DNA from: an uncultured Eubacteriales bacterium | GTDB taxonomy: Bacteria > Bacillota > Clostridia > Lachnospirales > Lachnospiraceae | Direction: 5' to 3' | DNA length: 44,767 nt | NCBI GenBank assembly: GCA_949292725.1 | Contig: CASFAQ010000004.1 | Span: 1 to 44,767 of the forward strand | Shown here: positions 32,534 through 42,615 of the stretch, one piece after another | How the letters are laid out: every line of letters begins with the position of its first letter | Position numbering within the stretch: position 1 is the stretch's first letter | Notes under the pieces: model-generated | The model's database searches: none | Seen by the model: only the letters and a program-made list of their open reading frames with translations | What the model was told of the DNA's origin: nothing | Program-made: the position numbers and the translations under genes

Positions 32534-35500
32534 TTATTTCAGATAATCCAATATTGACATCTGATTAGATTCTGAAAGGTCTCCAAACAGATTAAGTTCC
32601 TTCATCTTCTCTATAGTTTTATTTCCGATTTTGGTTCTGGTACGAAAATCGTCTATTGAGAAGAATTCTCCCTTAGCCGCTTCTTTAACCACAGCCTCTG
32701 CCGCTATTCCACCCAACCCGTCAATCGTATTAAGCGACGGCATGAGCTTTCCGTCAATTATAAGAAAACGATCCGCTCTGACTTTATATATGTCGATAGG
32801 TTCAAATTTGATATCTCTTGCATACATTTCCTGCACAATACGCATATCCTTTATAGTCTCTTTATCCTTTGCGGTAGGCTTATCCATATGCTCAAGCATA
32901 TACAGATGTTTATCCAGTATGTCCCTGCCCCTCGCCATGATTTCATAATCAAATGTTTTCGCCCTGATACTAAAGAACGCCGCATAATACGCAAGGGGAT
33001 TATACACCTTAAACCACGCAATTCTTATAGCCATCATTACATACGCGACTGCATGAGCCTTGGGGAACATGTATTTTATCTTAAGGCATGAATTGATGTA
33101 CCATTCCGGTATATTATTCTTATTCATAACATCCTTCATCTCATCAGTAAGACCCTTTCCCTTTCTTACGCTCTCCATTATCTTAAACGCAGCGCTATCT
33201 TCCACCCCTTCGCTTATAAGATAAGTCATGATATCGTCCCTTGTGCATATCGCGGTCGAAAGTGTACATTCGCCCGATCTTATAAGATCCTGAGCATTAT
33301 TGGTCCATACATCAGTTCCATGTGAGAGTCCTGATATACGAACAAGTTCGGAAAAGGTAGAAGGAGCCGTCTCTATGAGCATCTGCATAGAGAAACCCGT
33401 TCCAAATTCCGGTATCCCGAGACTTCCAAGTTTGCATCCGCCTATATCGTCAGGACGTATTCCAAGCGCCTTTGTACTGTTAAACAGCGACATCACTTTA
33501 GGGTCGCTAAGCGGAATTTCACTTACGTCAATCCCCGTTATATCCTGAAGCATCCTTATCATCGTAGGATCGTCGTGTCCGAGTATATCAAGCTTAAGAA
33601 GGTTGTGGTCTATGGAATGATATTCAAAATGTGTTGTTATTACATCCGCCGTCATATCATTTGCCGGTCTTTGTATGGGTGTAAATGAATATATATTTTC
33701 CCCCTTAGGTATAACAACTATGCCTCCCGGATGCTGTCCGGTCGTTCTTCTTATGCCGGTGCAGCCCCTTGCAATTCTTTCCATCTCTGCGCGGCGTTTT
33801 TTGATACCGCGCTCCTCATAATATTTCATCACATATCCGTAAGCTGTTTTTTCGGCAAGCGTACCTATGGTTCCGGCTCTGAAAGTATTGCCCTTACCGA
33901 ACAGAACCTCGGTATACTTATGCGCATTACTCTGATACTCTCCCGAAAAATTAAGGTCTATATCGGGTTCCTTATCGCCCTTAAATCCAAGAAAGGTTTC
34001 AAATGGTATATTATGCCCATCCTTGTTTAGCGGCTCATTACAGATCGGACACCTTGCATCAGGCATATCAAAGCCCGATTTGTCAGCAAACTCCTTTACA
34101 ATATCAGAGTCAAAATCAGAATATCTGCATTTAGGGCAGTAATAATGTGCCGGAAGCGGATTGACCTCCGTTATGCCCGACATCGTCGCAGCGAATGAGG
34201 AACCTACTGAACCTCTGGAGCCAACAAGGTATCCGTCTTCATTTGATTTCCACACAAGCTTCTGGGCTATTATGTACATGACAGAATAACCATTATTAAT
34301 AATTGAGTCAAGCTCTTTCGTAAGTCTCTCCTCAACGATCTTCGGAAGCTCATCGCCGTACATCTGGCGTGCCTTCTCAAAGCATATATTTCTAAGATCC
34401 CTGTCTGAATTCTCAAATACCGGCGGACATTTATCCGGTCTTACCGGTTCAATCTTTTCGATTCTGTCCGCTATCATATTCGTATTATCTACTACGACTT
34501 CGTAGGCTTTCTTCTCTCCAAGGTATGAAAATTCTTCGAGCATCTCATCAGTTGTATGAAAATATAACGGAGGCTGTCTGTCGGCGTCTTCAAATCCCTT
34601 TCCCGCCATTATTATCCTTCTATATATCTCATCCTCCGGATCCAGGAAATGTACGTCGCTTGTTGCGCATACCGGCTTATCATATATCTCTCCAAGTTCG
34701 ACTATTCTTTTATTGACATTGCGAAGATCATCCTCATCCGACATGCCGTATTTTCTGTCACGGAGCATGAACTCATTATTGCCCACCGGCTGTATTTCAA
34801 GATAATCGTAGAATTCAACCAGTCTTTCTATCTCCCCCTTTGTCTCCCCGCGTATCAGAGCCTGATAAAGCTCGCCCGCCTCACATGCCGAGCCCGTTAT
34901 AAGTCCCTCTCTGTATGTGCGAAGCAGACTCTTAGGTATCCTTGGCTGCCTGTTATAGTATGTAATATGCGAATCTGACACAAGACGGTACATATTAATA
35001 CGACCGACATCGGACGCCGCCAAAAGTATAACATGGTGCGGAGGCGTCTTTCTTATATAATCAACATTTCCAGCTGTAGCCTCATTTATCTCCCTCAGAT
35101 AATTGATTCCTTCTTTTTTCAGCATTTCAATAAGACGCAAGAATATACCGCTTGTAGCCTCCGCATCATCAACGGCTCTGTGATGGCTCTCAAGTGTTAC
35201 ACCAAGCGCTTTAGATACACTCTTAAGATTAAATGTCTTAAGTTCAGTAAGAAGCAGACGTGAAAGGGCAAGTGTATCACATATTGTAAAACTCATATCT
35301 TCACCCAGCTCACAGGCTTTTATTCTTATGAAATTGGTATCAAAATCAGCGTTATGCGCAACGAGTACCGAGCCCTTACAAAAATCAAGAAAACGCGGCA
35401 GCACCTTATCTATCGTATCCGCATCCTTAAGCATCGCGTCGGTTATATGTGTAAGCTCCTCTATCTCGTACGGTATGGATATTAATGGATTGACAAATTC

Positions 35501-36997
35501 CGAAAATCTGTCCGTAATAATTCCCCTCTCAACCCTCACTGCACCGATTTCTATTATTCTGTGCTTATATGGATTAAGACCCGTAGTCTCTATATCAAAT
35601 ATTACATACGAGTCATCAAGTGACTGTCCCGCCTCATTTCTTATAATGGGCTTTTCATCATCCACAAGATACCCTTCCAGACCATATATGATCTTGAAAT
35701 CCTTGGAATCCTTTATTTTTTCCTGTGCATGCATGGCAACAGGGAACGCCTGGACTACGCCGTGATCCGTAATTGCAACAGCCCCATGTTCCCATTCTAT
35801 CGCGCGTTTTAATATTTTATCCGGTGCGCTTACGCCGTCCATATCGCTAAACTGTGTATGGCAGTGAAGCTCTACCCTCTTTTTTCGGGACGAATCTGTC
35901 CTCACAGCTTTATTTGAAAACGGCTTGATGGGTTTGATTCCCCTGATACCCGTTATGGCTATATCATGCTCGTAGCTGTCCTCTGCGGCATTGCCCTTAA
36001 GCATTATAAATTTTCCTTCTTTGATATTGTCTTTCAGACACTCATAATCCGAAGGTCTTAGAAATAGTTTCGCCGATATCGTGTCAGTAAAATCAGTGAT
36101 ATTTATGCTTACAAGAAGATTGCCAGTCTTCAGCTCACGTATTTCGCTTTTATCGACCATTCCATGTATGACAACTTCCCCAAGCTCTTCACTTATATCG
36201 CCTATCGATATAATATCTCCGCTTACGTCCTTTCCGTATATCAGATCCGGGTCCGGTGCAGGCTTTGCCTTAAATTTGTCACGTGTATTTTTATACGAAG
36301 TCTTTTTCTTCGGAATTTTCTTTACAGCCTCCTTACGAGTATCTTTTGCGTCATCCTTTGTGGTTCTGCTGTCTCTTGCCACTACCGAGGCATCCGCTCC
36401 CCTTACATAATCATCCGGAGATACCATAAAGCTTTGCATGGAATGTACGTCAAACACCTCATACATCGCCGGTTCATCCGACTTCTCGTCATGTTCCCTG
36501 TTCGTGTACTCAAATTCCACGCATACATCCATGTCGAATCTTTTACGAAACATTTCCACAAACCATTTTTTAAGGCTCTGTTCCCTGTTGATTGCTATGA
36601 ATTTTTCCTCGGTTGTAATTCGTATAGCGGTTCTGTCGTCATCGATAGTGATATCGGAACCGGATACTATGTAATAGTCAAATATATTTGTATCCTTTAA
36701 CTCCTCAAGAATACTTCCCCTGTATAAATCTATTATGCGTGACAGAGGATAAGAACCTGAGAGCACAAAATGTACTTCTACATGCAGACTGTTAAAGCTC
36801 TCTGAAAAGATCTGCTTATACAGTTCTTCCTCAAGCGTAGCAATCCTTGGATATTCAATTATCTTGGGGCTGTCAAGATATACATTAACAAGTCCTTCGT
36901 CCTTGTTGATACTTATTCTGACAAGCTCAACATTACTAAATAAAGCAGACAATTCCCTGTCTGCTTTAAATGTTGTAAATCCATCAAATAAAAGCAT
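32534..36997 (-). CDS. polC: DNA polymerase III alpha subunit, Gram-positive PolC type
   Basis: The 1487-residue replicative polymerase contains its own proofreading exonuclease, which marks PolC rather than DnaE. Positions below count from an in-frame GTG four codons upstream. An N-terminal domain is at about 1-190, and an OB fold at about 260-355. The PHP domain begins VELHCHTQFSDMDG near 379, split by the exonuclease starting YVIFDIETTGLNP near 468. The palm follows, with GSRGSVGSSFAAT, a zinc-binding CPKC...CPIC element and the catalytic Asp stretch KEPDIDLNFSG. ATG 36997 follows GGAG by six bases; the GTG at 37009 has no ribosome binding site. It ends the pyrH operon. Confidence 0.97.
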   Translation of the reverse strand: MLLFDGFTTFKADRELSALFSNVELVRISINKDEGLVNVYLDSPKIIEYPRIATLEEELYKQIFSESFNSLHVEVHFVLSGSYPLSRIIDLYRGSILEELKDTNIFDYYIVSGSDITIDDDRTAIRITTEEKFIAINREQSLKKWFVEMFRKRFDMDVCVEFEYTNREHDEKSDEPAMYEVFDVHSMQSFMVSPDDYVRGADASVVARDSRTTKDDAKDTRKEAVKKIPKKKTSYKNTRDKFKAKPAPDPDLIYGKDVSGDIISIGDISEELGEVVIHGMVDKSEIRELKTGNLLVSINITDFTDTISAKLFLRPSDYECLKDNIKEGKFIMLKGNAAEDSYEHDIAITGIRGIKPIKPFSNKAVRTDSSRKKRVELHCHTQFSDMDGVSAPDKILKRAIEWEHGAVAITDHGVVQAFPVAMHAQEKIKDSKDFKIIYGLEGYLVDDEKPIIRNEAGQSLDDSYVIFDIETTGLNPYKHRIIEIGAVRVERGIITDRFSEFVNPLISIPYEIEELTHITDAMLKDADTIDKVLPRFLDFCKGSVLVAHNADFDTNFIRIKACELGEDMSFTICDTLALSRLLLTELKTFNLKSVSKALGVTLESHHRAVDDAEATSGIFLRLIEMLKKEGINYLREINEATAGNVDYIRKTPPHHVILLAASDVGRINMYRLVSDSHITYYNRQPRIPKSLLRTYREGLITGSACEAGELYQALIRGETKGEIERLVEFYDYLEIQPVGNNEFMLRDRKYGMSDEDDLRNVNKRIVELGEIYDKPVCATSDVHFLDPEDEIYRRIIMAGKGFEDADRQPPLYFHTTDEMLEEFSYLGEKKAYEVVVDNTNMIADRIEKIEPVRPDKCPPVFENSDRDLRNICFEKARQMYGDELPKIVEERLTKELDSIINNGYSVMYIIAQKLVWKSNEDGYLVGSRGSVGSSFAATMSGITEVNPLPAHYYCPKCRYSDFDSDIVKEFADKSGFDMPDARCPICNEPLNKDGHNIPFETFLGFKGDKEPDIDLNFSGEYQSNAHKYTEVLFGKGNTFRAGTIGTLAEKTAYGYVMKYYEERGIKKRRAEMERIARGCTGIRRTTGQHPGGIVVIPKGENIYSFTPIQRPANDMTADVITTHFEYHSIDHNLLKLDILGHDDPTMIRMLQDITGIDVSEIPLSDPKVMSLFNSTKALGIRPDDIGGCKLGSLGIPEFGTGFSMQMLIETAPSTFSELVRISGLSHGTDVWTNNAQDLIRSGECTLSTAICTRDDIMTYLISEGVEDSAAFKIMESVRKGKGLTDEMKDVMNKNNIPEWYINSCLKIKYMFPKAHAVAYVMMAIRIAWFKVYNPLAYYAAFFSIRAKTFDYEIMARGRDILDKHLYMLEHMDKPTAKDKETIKDMRIVQEMYARDIKFEPIDIYKVRADRFLIIDGKLMPSLNTIDGLGGIAAEAVVKEAAKGEFFSIDDFRTRTKIGNKTIEKMKELNLFGDLSESNQMSILDYLK

Positions 36998-37017
36998 ATG
37001 TATCTCCACCTACTGTT

Positions 37018-38076
37018 CTATCTATGAAGCAACTTATTGATCTCCACCATAAGTTCGTCAAGCAGTCTCTCCTCCGGCACTTTTTTTATTATTTCTCCTT
37101 TACTGAATATCAGGCCCTCGCCGCATCCTCCGGCTATACCGAAATCCGCTTCTCTTGCTTCTCCCGGTCCGTTGACTACGCATCCCATCACCGCGACGGT
37201 TATATCAAGGTCAATATCCTTTACCATATCCTCAACCTGTGATGCAAGAGATATAATATCTATATTGGTACGTCCGCACGTAGGGCATGACACAACCGAA
37301 ACTCCTTTTTTTCTTAATCCAAGTGTCTTAAGAATGAGCTTTGCCGAATATATTTCCTGTACCGGATCATCCGTAAGCGAAACTCTTATCGTATCCCCGA
37401 TACCCTCGTTAAGTATAAGCCCTATCCCAATGGCGGATTTGATATTGCCGGATATAAGCGTTCCCGACTCGGTTATGCCTACATGTATCGGATAATTCAT
37501 TTTCTCTGCAATCATTTTGTGCGCTTCCACACTCATAAGTACATTTGATGATTTGATGCTTACCACAAGGTTATCATAACCAAGCTCCTCTATCATGGTA
37601 AGCTTTAAGAGTGCGCTTTCGGTAATGCCCTCTGCGGTTACTCCACCATATCTGTCAAGCATTTCTTTTTCAAGAGAGCCGCTGTTTACCCCTACTCTTA
37701 TCGGAATATTACGCTTTCTTGCAGCGTCTACAACCATTGCAACGCGTTCCATGTCTCCTATATTGCCGGGGTTAATCCTTATTTTATCGGCTCCGTTTTC
37801 TATTGCCGCAATCGCCATTTTATAATCAAAATGTATATCCGCAATGAGTGGAATGCGTATCTGCTTTTTAATTTCTGCTATAGCCCTGGCAGCCTCCATC
37901 GTAGGAACGGTGCACCTTACAAGCTCACAGCCCGCATCCTCGAGTCTGTGAATCTGGTTGACAGTAGCTTTAACATCCTCTGTTTTTGTATTGGTCATTG
38001 ACTGGATGCGTATAGGATTGCCGCCGCCAAGCAGCACGCCTCCTACGGATACAGCCTTAGTATTATTACGATGCAT
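37018..38076 (-). CDS. ispG: 4-hydroxy-3-methylbut-2-en-1-yl diphosphate synthase (IspG/GcpE)
   Basis: The 352-residue iron-sulfur enzyme reduces MEcPP to HMBPP in the MEP isoprenoid pathway. A TIM-barrel half is followed by the cluster-binding half with VVSCPTCGRTNIDI and VMGCVVNGPGEA, which supply three cysteines and a Glu. The N-terminal GGNPIRIQSMTNTKTED is a family hallmark. ATG 38076 lies seven bases after AAGGGG; a frame to 38100 is longer but less supported. It lies between rseP and polC. dxr is two genes upstream in the same operon. Confidence 0.96.
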   Translation of the reverse strand: MHRNNTKAVSVGGVLLGGGNPIRIQSMTNTKTEDVKATVNQIHRLEDAGCELVRCTVPTMEAARAIAEIKKQIRIPLIADIHFDYKMAIAAIENGADKIRINPGNIGDMERVAMVVDAARKRNIPIRVGVNSGSLEKEMLDRYGGVTAEGITESALLKLTMIEELGYDNLVVSIKSSNVLMSVEAHKMIAEKMNYPIHVGITESGTLISGNIKSAIGIGLILNEGIGDTIRVSLTDDPVQEIYSAKLILKTLGLRKKGVSVVSCPTCGRTNIDIISLASQVEDMVKDIDLDITVAVMGCVVNGPGEAREADFGIAGGCGEGLIFSKGEIIKKVPEERLLDELMVEINKLLHR

Positions 38077-38101
38077 ATAACCACCCCTTTTAAGAAACAA
38101 T

Positions 38102-39268
38102 TCAGCCTACAATCTTAGATATATCATTAAACAATATAAATACCATCAGAATCATAAGCGCCGCAAATCCAATCAGTGTTATAAGTCCCTCTTTTTCCTG
38201 ATTGAGAGGTTTTCGTCGTATGACCTCTATTATCTGGAACAGAAGCCGTCCTCCGTCAAGTGCCGGTATCGGCAACAGGTTCATAACGCCCAGGTTCGCA
38301 GACAGCAGTATACAGAATGACATAAGCGTCAGCATCATCGACGACACTCCATACGCCTTCGTCTCATCAACCAGATCGCCTATCGTATTAACTATTCCTA
38401 CCGGACCCGATATCTCATCCTTGCTTACCTTGCCGGTAACCATCATACCGAGACTCTTAACCGTTGTAACAATCCAGTATTTTACTTCATACACCGAATA
38501 TTTAAGCACGCTTAAGGCATTGCCCTTTACCCTGTCCGAGCCGTGCACAAATCCAACACGGTAAGAGGATGATACCTCCTCTTCCTCCTGTATCGCCCCT
38601 TCGGCAAATCCGTCCGTAACCGACTCATCCACAACAAGCTTTGGCTGTACTGTAACCTCAAATGTTGTATCGCCTCTTTTTATTGTAAAGTCTACCGTTT
38701 CATTTTCGTTAAGTGGGTTAAATGTAAAATATGCGCTGATTTCTCTGTCCAGATTAATCTTTGAATTATTAATCTTTACTATCTCATCCCCGGGAAGCAC
38801 GCCTGCCTCTTTCATAGGCATATTATCCTCAACTGAGACAACCACAGGCTTATCGTATCCTGCAATTGATATGATTATAACAGACAGAACGAAAGCAAGT
38901 ATGAAATTAAAGAGCGGTCCGGCAAATACTATGGACATCCTCTGATACACACTCTTATTGCAGAATGCATTTTCAGATTCTACTACGTCGTCCTCTCCAA
39001 GCATTATACATGAACCTCCAAACGGAAGTATCTTCAATGAATACTTGGTCTTGCCGGCCCAGCCTTCTGCCGTCTCACATGCCTTTGTGGATGCAAAAAA
39101 TTTTATACGAAAACCCTTATCCGTCTTTACAAATGTCACTATCCTCGGACCCATTCCAAGTGAAAATTCAGTAACCTCAACGCCGTTAAGCCTTGCTAAA
39201 AGGAAATGTCCGAATTCATGTATTATAACTATTACACTGAATATAAGCAACGCTATTAATATTTTCAT
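38102..39268 (-). CDS. rseP: Site-2 zinc metalloprotease RseP/RasP
   Basis: The 388-residue intramembrane protease cleaves anti-sigma factors and signal-peptide remnants within the membrane. The first helix carries the zinc motif HEFGH (about 18-22), followed by GMGPRIV. A PDZ domain occupies about 140-235 with PMKEAGVLPGDEIVKIN. The C-terminal helices contain the second metal motif NLLPIPALDGGRLLFQ. It lies between dxr and ispG, the usual Firmicute order. GAGAGG lies ten bases before the ATG. Confidence 0.95.
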   Translation of the reverse strand: MKILIALLIFSVIVIIHEFGHFLLARLNGVEVTEFSLGMGPRIVTFVKTDKGFRIKFFASTKACETAEGWAGKTKYSLKILPFGGSCIMLGEDDVVESENAFCNKSVYQRMSIVFAGPLFNFILAFVLSVIIISIAGYDKPVVVSVEDNMPMKEAGVLPGDEIVKINNSKINLDREISAYFTFNPLNENETVDFTIKRGDTTFEVTVQPKLVVDESVTDGFAEGAIQEEEEVSSSYRVGFVHGSDRVKGNALSVLKYSVYEVKYWIVTTVKSLGMMVTGKVSKDEISGPVGIVNTIGDLVDETKAYGVSSMMLTLMSFCILLSANLGVMNLLPIPALDGGRLLFQIIEVIRRKPLNQEKEGLITLIGFAALMILMVFILFNDISKIVG

Positions 39269-39283
39269 AAAGTTCTGTCCTCT

Positions 39284-40417
39284 CTATCCTATCCTTTGAT
39301 ATATTTCATTCTGAATATCCAGAATCTCATCTACATCAGGATCCTTAATGACCTCATGTGATTCCATCATCATTCGTATGATATGTGTGATATCGGTAAA
39401 ACCAATCTGTCCGTCAAGAAATCTGGAAACTGCACACTCGTTGGCAGCATTAAATACCGTAGGCATGCTTCCTCCAAGTTTTCCTGCGCTTATCGCAAGA
39501 GACAGACCATCAAATGTATCATAATCAGGCTCTTCAAAATCAATATGCGCCAGCTTAAAGAAATCAAGCCGTTCACCCGAAAGATATACTCTGTCAGGAT
39601 AATATAATGCATACTGAATCGGAAGCCTCATATCCGGTGTTCCCATCTGCGCTATCACCGCGCCGTCAACAAACTCGACCATCGAGTGTATAACGCTCTG
39701 TGGCTGCACTACAACAAGTATATCATCTATGGACACATTAAACAACCATGACGCCTCCATAATCTCCAGCCCTTTATTTACCATTGTGGCTGAATCCACT
39801 GTTATCTTTTTGCCCATGCTCCAGTTCGGATGTTTAAGCGCATCGGCAAGTGTAACCTTCTTTAATTCTTCTTTATTCATTCCCCTGAACGGTCCACCTG
39901 AAGCGGTAAGAAGGATTCTTTTTAACTGTGAGCGTTTCTCGCCATTAAGAGACTGAAATATTGCTGAATGCTCACTGTCTACAGGAAGAATCCTTACATT
40001 CTTCTCCTTTGCAAGGGGCATGATTATATGTCCTGCCGTAACAAGCGTCTCCTTATTTGCAAGCGCGATGTCCTTTCCTGCCTTTACAGCCTCTATCACG
40101 GGTCTTACACCTATCATTCCAACGACTGCGCCCACAACCATATCAGTTCCCGCAAGCGTTGCGCATTCGATAAGCCCTTCCATTCCCGACACAAGGCGCG
40201 ATACTCCTCTAAAGCGTAATCTGTTAGCCTTCGCAGTCTTTTTGTCGTATATGCACACTACCTCAGGATGAAATTCCTTTGCCTGCTCATAAAGTGCATC
40301 AGCGTTCGTATTAACCGCAAGCGCTTTTATAGTAAAATCTTCCTGATTGGCCCTTACCACCTGCAGTGTCTGTATGCCAATTGACCCTGTCGAGCCAAGC
40401 ACGGATAACCTCTTCAT
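39284..40417 (-). CDS. dxr: 1-deoxy-D-xylulose 5-phosphate reductoisomerase
   Basis: The 377-residue NADPH enzyme converts DXP to MEP, the committed step of the MEP pathway. It starts MKRLSVLGSTGSIGIQTLQV (Rossmann). It also carries VGMIGVRPVIEAVKAGKDIALANKETLV, LPVDSEHSAIFQSL and the substrate loop ASGGPFRG. The region HPNWSMGKKITVDSATMVNKGLE holds further active-site residues. ATG 40417 has GGGAG five bases upstream; an ATG at 40435 overlaps the cdsA stop and is less likely. Confidence 0.96.
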   Translation of the reverse strand: MKRLSVLGSTGSIGIQTLQVVRANQEDFTIKALAVNTNADALYEQAKEFHPEVVCIYDKKTAKANRLRFRGVSRLVSGMEGLIECATLAGTDMVVGAVVGMIGVRPVIEAVKAGKDIALANKETLVTAGHIIMPLAKEKNVRILPVDSEHSAIFQSLNGEKRSQLKRILLTASGGPFRGMNKEELKKVTLADALKHPNWSMGKKITVDSATMVNKGLEIMEASWLFNVSIDDILVVVQPQSVIHSMVEFVDGAVIAQMGTPDMRLPIQYALYYPDRVYLSGERLDFFKLAHIDFEEPDYDTFDGLSLAISAGKLGGSMPTVFNAANECAVSRFLDGQIGFTDITHIIRMMMESHEVIKDPDVDEILDIQNEIYQRIG

Positions 40418-40431
40418 AGAATCTCCCTTCA

Positions 40432-41244
40432 TCACCCAAAGTTAATCGTATAGTTAAATGTACCCAGACAATATAATATGCAGTAAATTACCGGCGACAC
40501 AAAAATTATACTGTCAAATCTGTCCATAACGCCGCCATGTCCGGGAATCAGTTTTCCATAATCCTTAATTCCACAGTTTCTCTTAACAGCTGACGCAGCC
40601 AAATCTCCAATCTGTGATATAAGCGAACCGCAAAGACATATACCTGCAAATACAGCTCCCAAAAAAACATTATTTATATACAACCCGTATACAAATCCTA
40701 TGACGGAAGCTCCCAATGCTCCTCCGATGCATCCTTCTATGGATTTTTTGGGACTGAGCGTTCCTGGCATCTTATGTTTTCCTATGAGTATTCCCGTAAG
40801 ATATGCGCATGTATCAGAACCCCATGCACTTATGAATACCAGCCACATAAAATATATACCGCCGTCCATCACTCTTATCCGGTACAGGAATGACATCATA
40901 AATACCGCATAAAAAAAAGAAAAAAATGATCTTGCAGATGTGTCTACATCATATTTTGGCCATCTTATAACATATGTAGCCATAACCGTGGTAAAATATG
41001 CAACAATTATTATCGTGGACATGTCCGTAAGTCCAAAACCAAGCGCGGTATACAAAAGCAAACAGGCAGCATACGCCTCCCACGCCATGGCAGTTCTCTT
41101 AATCTTAAGGGCTTTCTGCAGTTCCGTAAATGCAATCAGAGACAGTATGCATGTAACTGCAAGCCATACGTGACCTCCCATAATAAGTGTTCCAAATATT
41201 ACGATAAGAAGTATCGCTCCGCTTATTGTCCTGGTTATAAACAT
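40432..41244 (-). CDS. cdsA: Phosphatidate cytidylyltransferase
   Basis: The 270-residue polytopic membrane enzyme makes CDP-diacylglycerol from phosphatidate and CTP for phospholipid synthesis. The family signature is complete: SQIGDLAASAVKRNCGIKDYG followed by KLIPGHGGVMDRFDSIIF (about 210-250). A second conserved stretch is GTLSPKKSIEGCIGGALG. About eight membrane segments are present. Only a weak GTGG site precedes its ATG. It sits between uppS and dxr. Confidence 0.94.
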   Translation of the reverse strand: MFITRTISGAILLIVIFGTLIMGGHVWLAVTCILSLIAFTELQKALKIKRTAMAWEAYAACLLLYTALGFGLTDMSTIIIVAYFTTVMATYVIRWPKYDVDTSARSFFSFFYAVFMMSFLYRIRVMDGGIYFMWLVFISAWGSDTCAYLTGILIGKHKMPGTLSPKKSIEGCIGGALGASVIGFVYGLYINNVFLGAVFAGICLCGSLISQIGDLAASAVKRNCGIKDYGKLIPGHGGVMDRFDSIIFVSPVIYCILYCLGTFNYTINFG

Positions 41245-41275
41245 AATATTAATACCACTTTCCCTTCATCCGATA

Positions 41276-41989
41276 TTACACTCCGCCGTATCTTCGTTCC
41301 CTTCCGGCATAATACTCGATGGCTTTTTTCAGCTCATTTTTATCAAAATCCGGCCAGAGAACATCTGTAAAATAGAATTCCGTATACGCCAGCTGCCACA
41401 GTAGGAAGTTAGAGAGTCTCTTTTCGCCACTCGTTCTTATGAGCAGATCCGGATCGGGAATACCCTTCGTATCGAGGTACTTTTCGTATATCGCCTCATC
41501 GATATCATCTGCATTATATTCGCCTGACATACATGCCTTTACACACCCTCTTACTGCCCTGAGCATCTCGTCCCTGCTTCCATAATTAAGCGCCACTGTA
41601 AAGTTAAGACCGGTATTATCCCTGGTCGTATCCTCAAGCAGTACAATCTTTTCCCTCATTTTCTCATCAAGAACACTTATGTCGCCGATAACACGCACAC
41701 GCATATTATTTCTGGTGCTTCTCTCAATACAGTTCTTAAGATACTTATCAAGCAGCTTCATAAGTGCGTCAACTTCACTCTGTGGGCGCTTCCAGTTCTC
41801 CGTTGAAAATGCATATACGGTAAGGTATTTTATTCCAAGGTCGTATGCGTCTTCGCATATCTGTTCAACCACCTTACTGCCCTGTACATGACCTGCATTT
41901 CTTGGAAGCAGTCTTTTTTTTGCCCATCTGCCATTACCGTCAAGTATGATGGCAACATGTTTGGGCACATTTATATCATTTCCAGACAT
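41276..41989 (-). CDS. uppS: Undecaprenyl diphosphate synthase
   Basis: The 237-residue cis-prenyltransferase makes the lipid carrier for cell-wall synthesis from FPP and IPP. Family blocks: HVAIILDGNGRWAKKR with the catalytic Asp, GHVQGSKVVEQI, YLTVYAFSTENWKRP, LNYGSRDEM, and near the end PDLLIRTSGEKRLSNFLLWQ and YTEFYFTDVLWPDF. ATG 41989 follows GGAGG by seven bases; a frame to 42052 overlaps the upstream gene and lacks support. A hairpin separates it from frr. Confidence 0.96.
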   Translation of the reverse strand: MSGNDINVPKHVAIILDGNGRWAKKRLLPRNAGHVQGSKVVEQICEDAYDLGIKYLTVYAFSTENWKRPQSEVDALMKLLDKYLKNCIERSTRNNMRVRVIGDISVLDEKMREKIVLLEDTTRDNTGLNFTVALNYGSRDEMLRAVRGCVKACMSGEYNADDIDEAIYEKYLDTKGIPDPDLLIRTSGEKRLSNFLLWQLAYTEFYFTDVLWPDFDKNELKKAIEYYAGRERRYGGV

Positions 41990-42015
41990 ACCTATCCTCC
42001 ATAGTTTTAAAAACA

Positions 42016-42037
42016 GGGCAGTACATACCAACTGCCC
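42016..42037 (-). terminator. Intraoperon terminator-like hairpin between frr and uppS
   Basis: A 7-base stem (GGGCAGT/ACTGCCC, 42016-42022 with 42031-42037) is followed on the minus strand by TGTTTTT. No promoter is obvious between it and uppS, so it may reduce rather than stop read-through. Confidence 0.55.
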
Positions 42038-42048
42038 TTTTGTATATA

Positions 42049-42597
42049 TCAAACTGTCATGATTTCTTTTGATTTGTCTTCCATCATATTATCGATCATT
42101 CCGACATATTTGTCAGTAAGCTTCTGGACCTTATCCTCAAGCTGTTTTGCCTCATCCTCTGATATCTCGTTAGCCTTTTGATTTTTCTTAATCAAATCGT
42201 TAGCTTCTCTTCTTATATTTCTTATGGCAACCTTGGCATTCTCAGCCTTTTTCTTAACGTCCCTGACAAGCTCCTTACGTCTCTCCTCAGTAAGTTCAGG
42301 GAATACAAGACGTATTATTCTTCCGTCATTGGAAGGGGTGATTCCTACGTCGGACACCATGATGGCTTTCTCTATCTCCTTGATAAGGGAAGCCTCCCAT
42401 GGCTGTATCTGTATAATTCTTGCCTCAGGCACCGATATATTGGCCACTGACTGGAGCGGCGAAGGCGCTCCGTAATAATCAACGGTAATCCTGTCAAGTA
42501 TATGCGGATTGGCACGTCCCGCACGTATCGACGTATATTCTTCTTTAAGACTTGCCAGTGATTTCTGCATTTTACTTTCAAATTCATTGATCTCCAT
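42049..42597 (-). CDS. frr: Ribosome recycling factor
   Basis: The 182-residue two-domain helical protein splits post-termination ribosomes with EF-G. Hallmarks: SLKEEYTSIRAGRANPHILDRI at the start, YYGAPSPLQSVANISVPEAR, IQPWEASLIKEIEKAI and GRIIRLVFPELTEERRKELV. Then comes the long helix VAIRNIRREANDLIKKNQKANEISEDE. Its length is standard. AGGAGGG lies seven bases before the ATG. It follows pyrH by 18 bases. Confidence 0.97.
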   Translation of the reverse strand: MEINEFESKMQKSLASLKEEYTSIRAGRANPHILDRITVDYYGAPSPLQSVANISVPEARIIQIQPWEASLIKEIEKAIMVSDVGITPSNDGRIIRLVFPELTEERRKELVRDVKKKAENAKVAIRNIRREANDLIKKNQKANEISEDEAKQLEDKVQKLTDKYVGMIDNMMEDKSKEIMTV

Positions 42598-42615
42598 TAT
42601 CTTACCCTCCTGATA

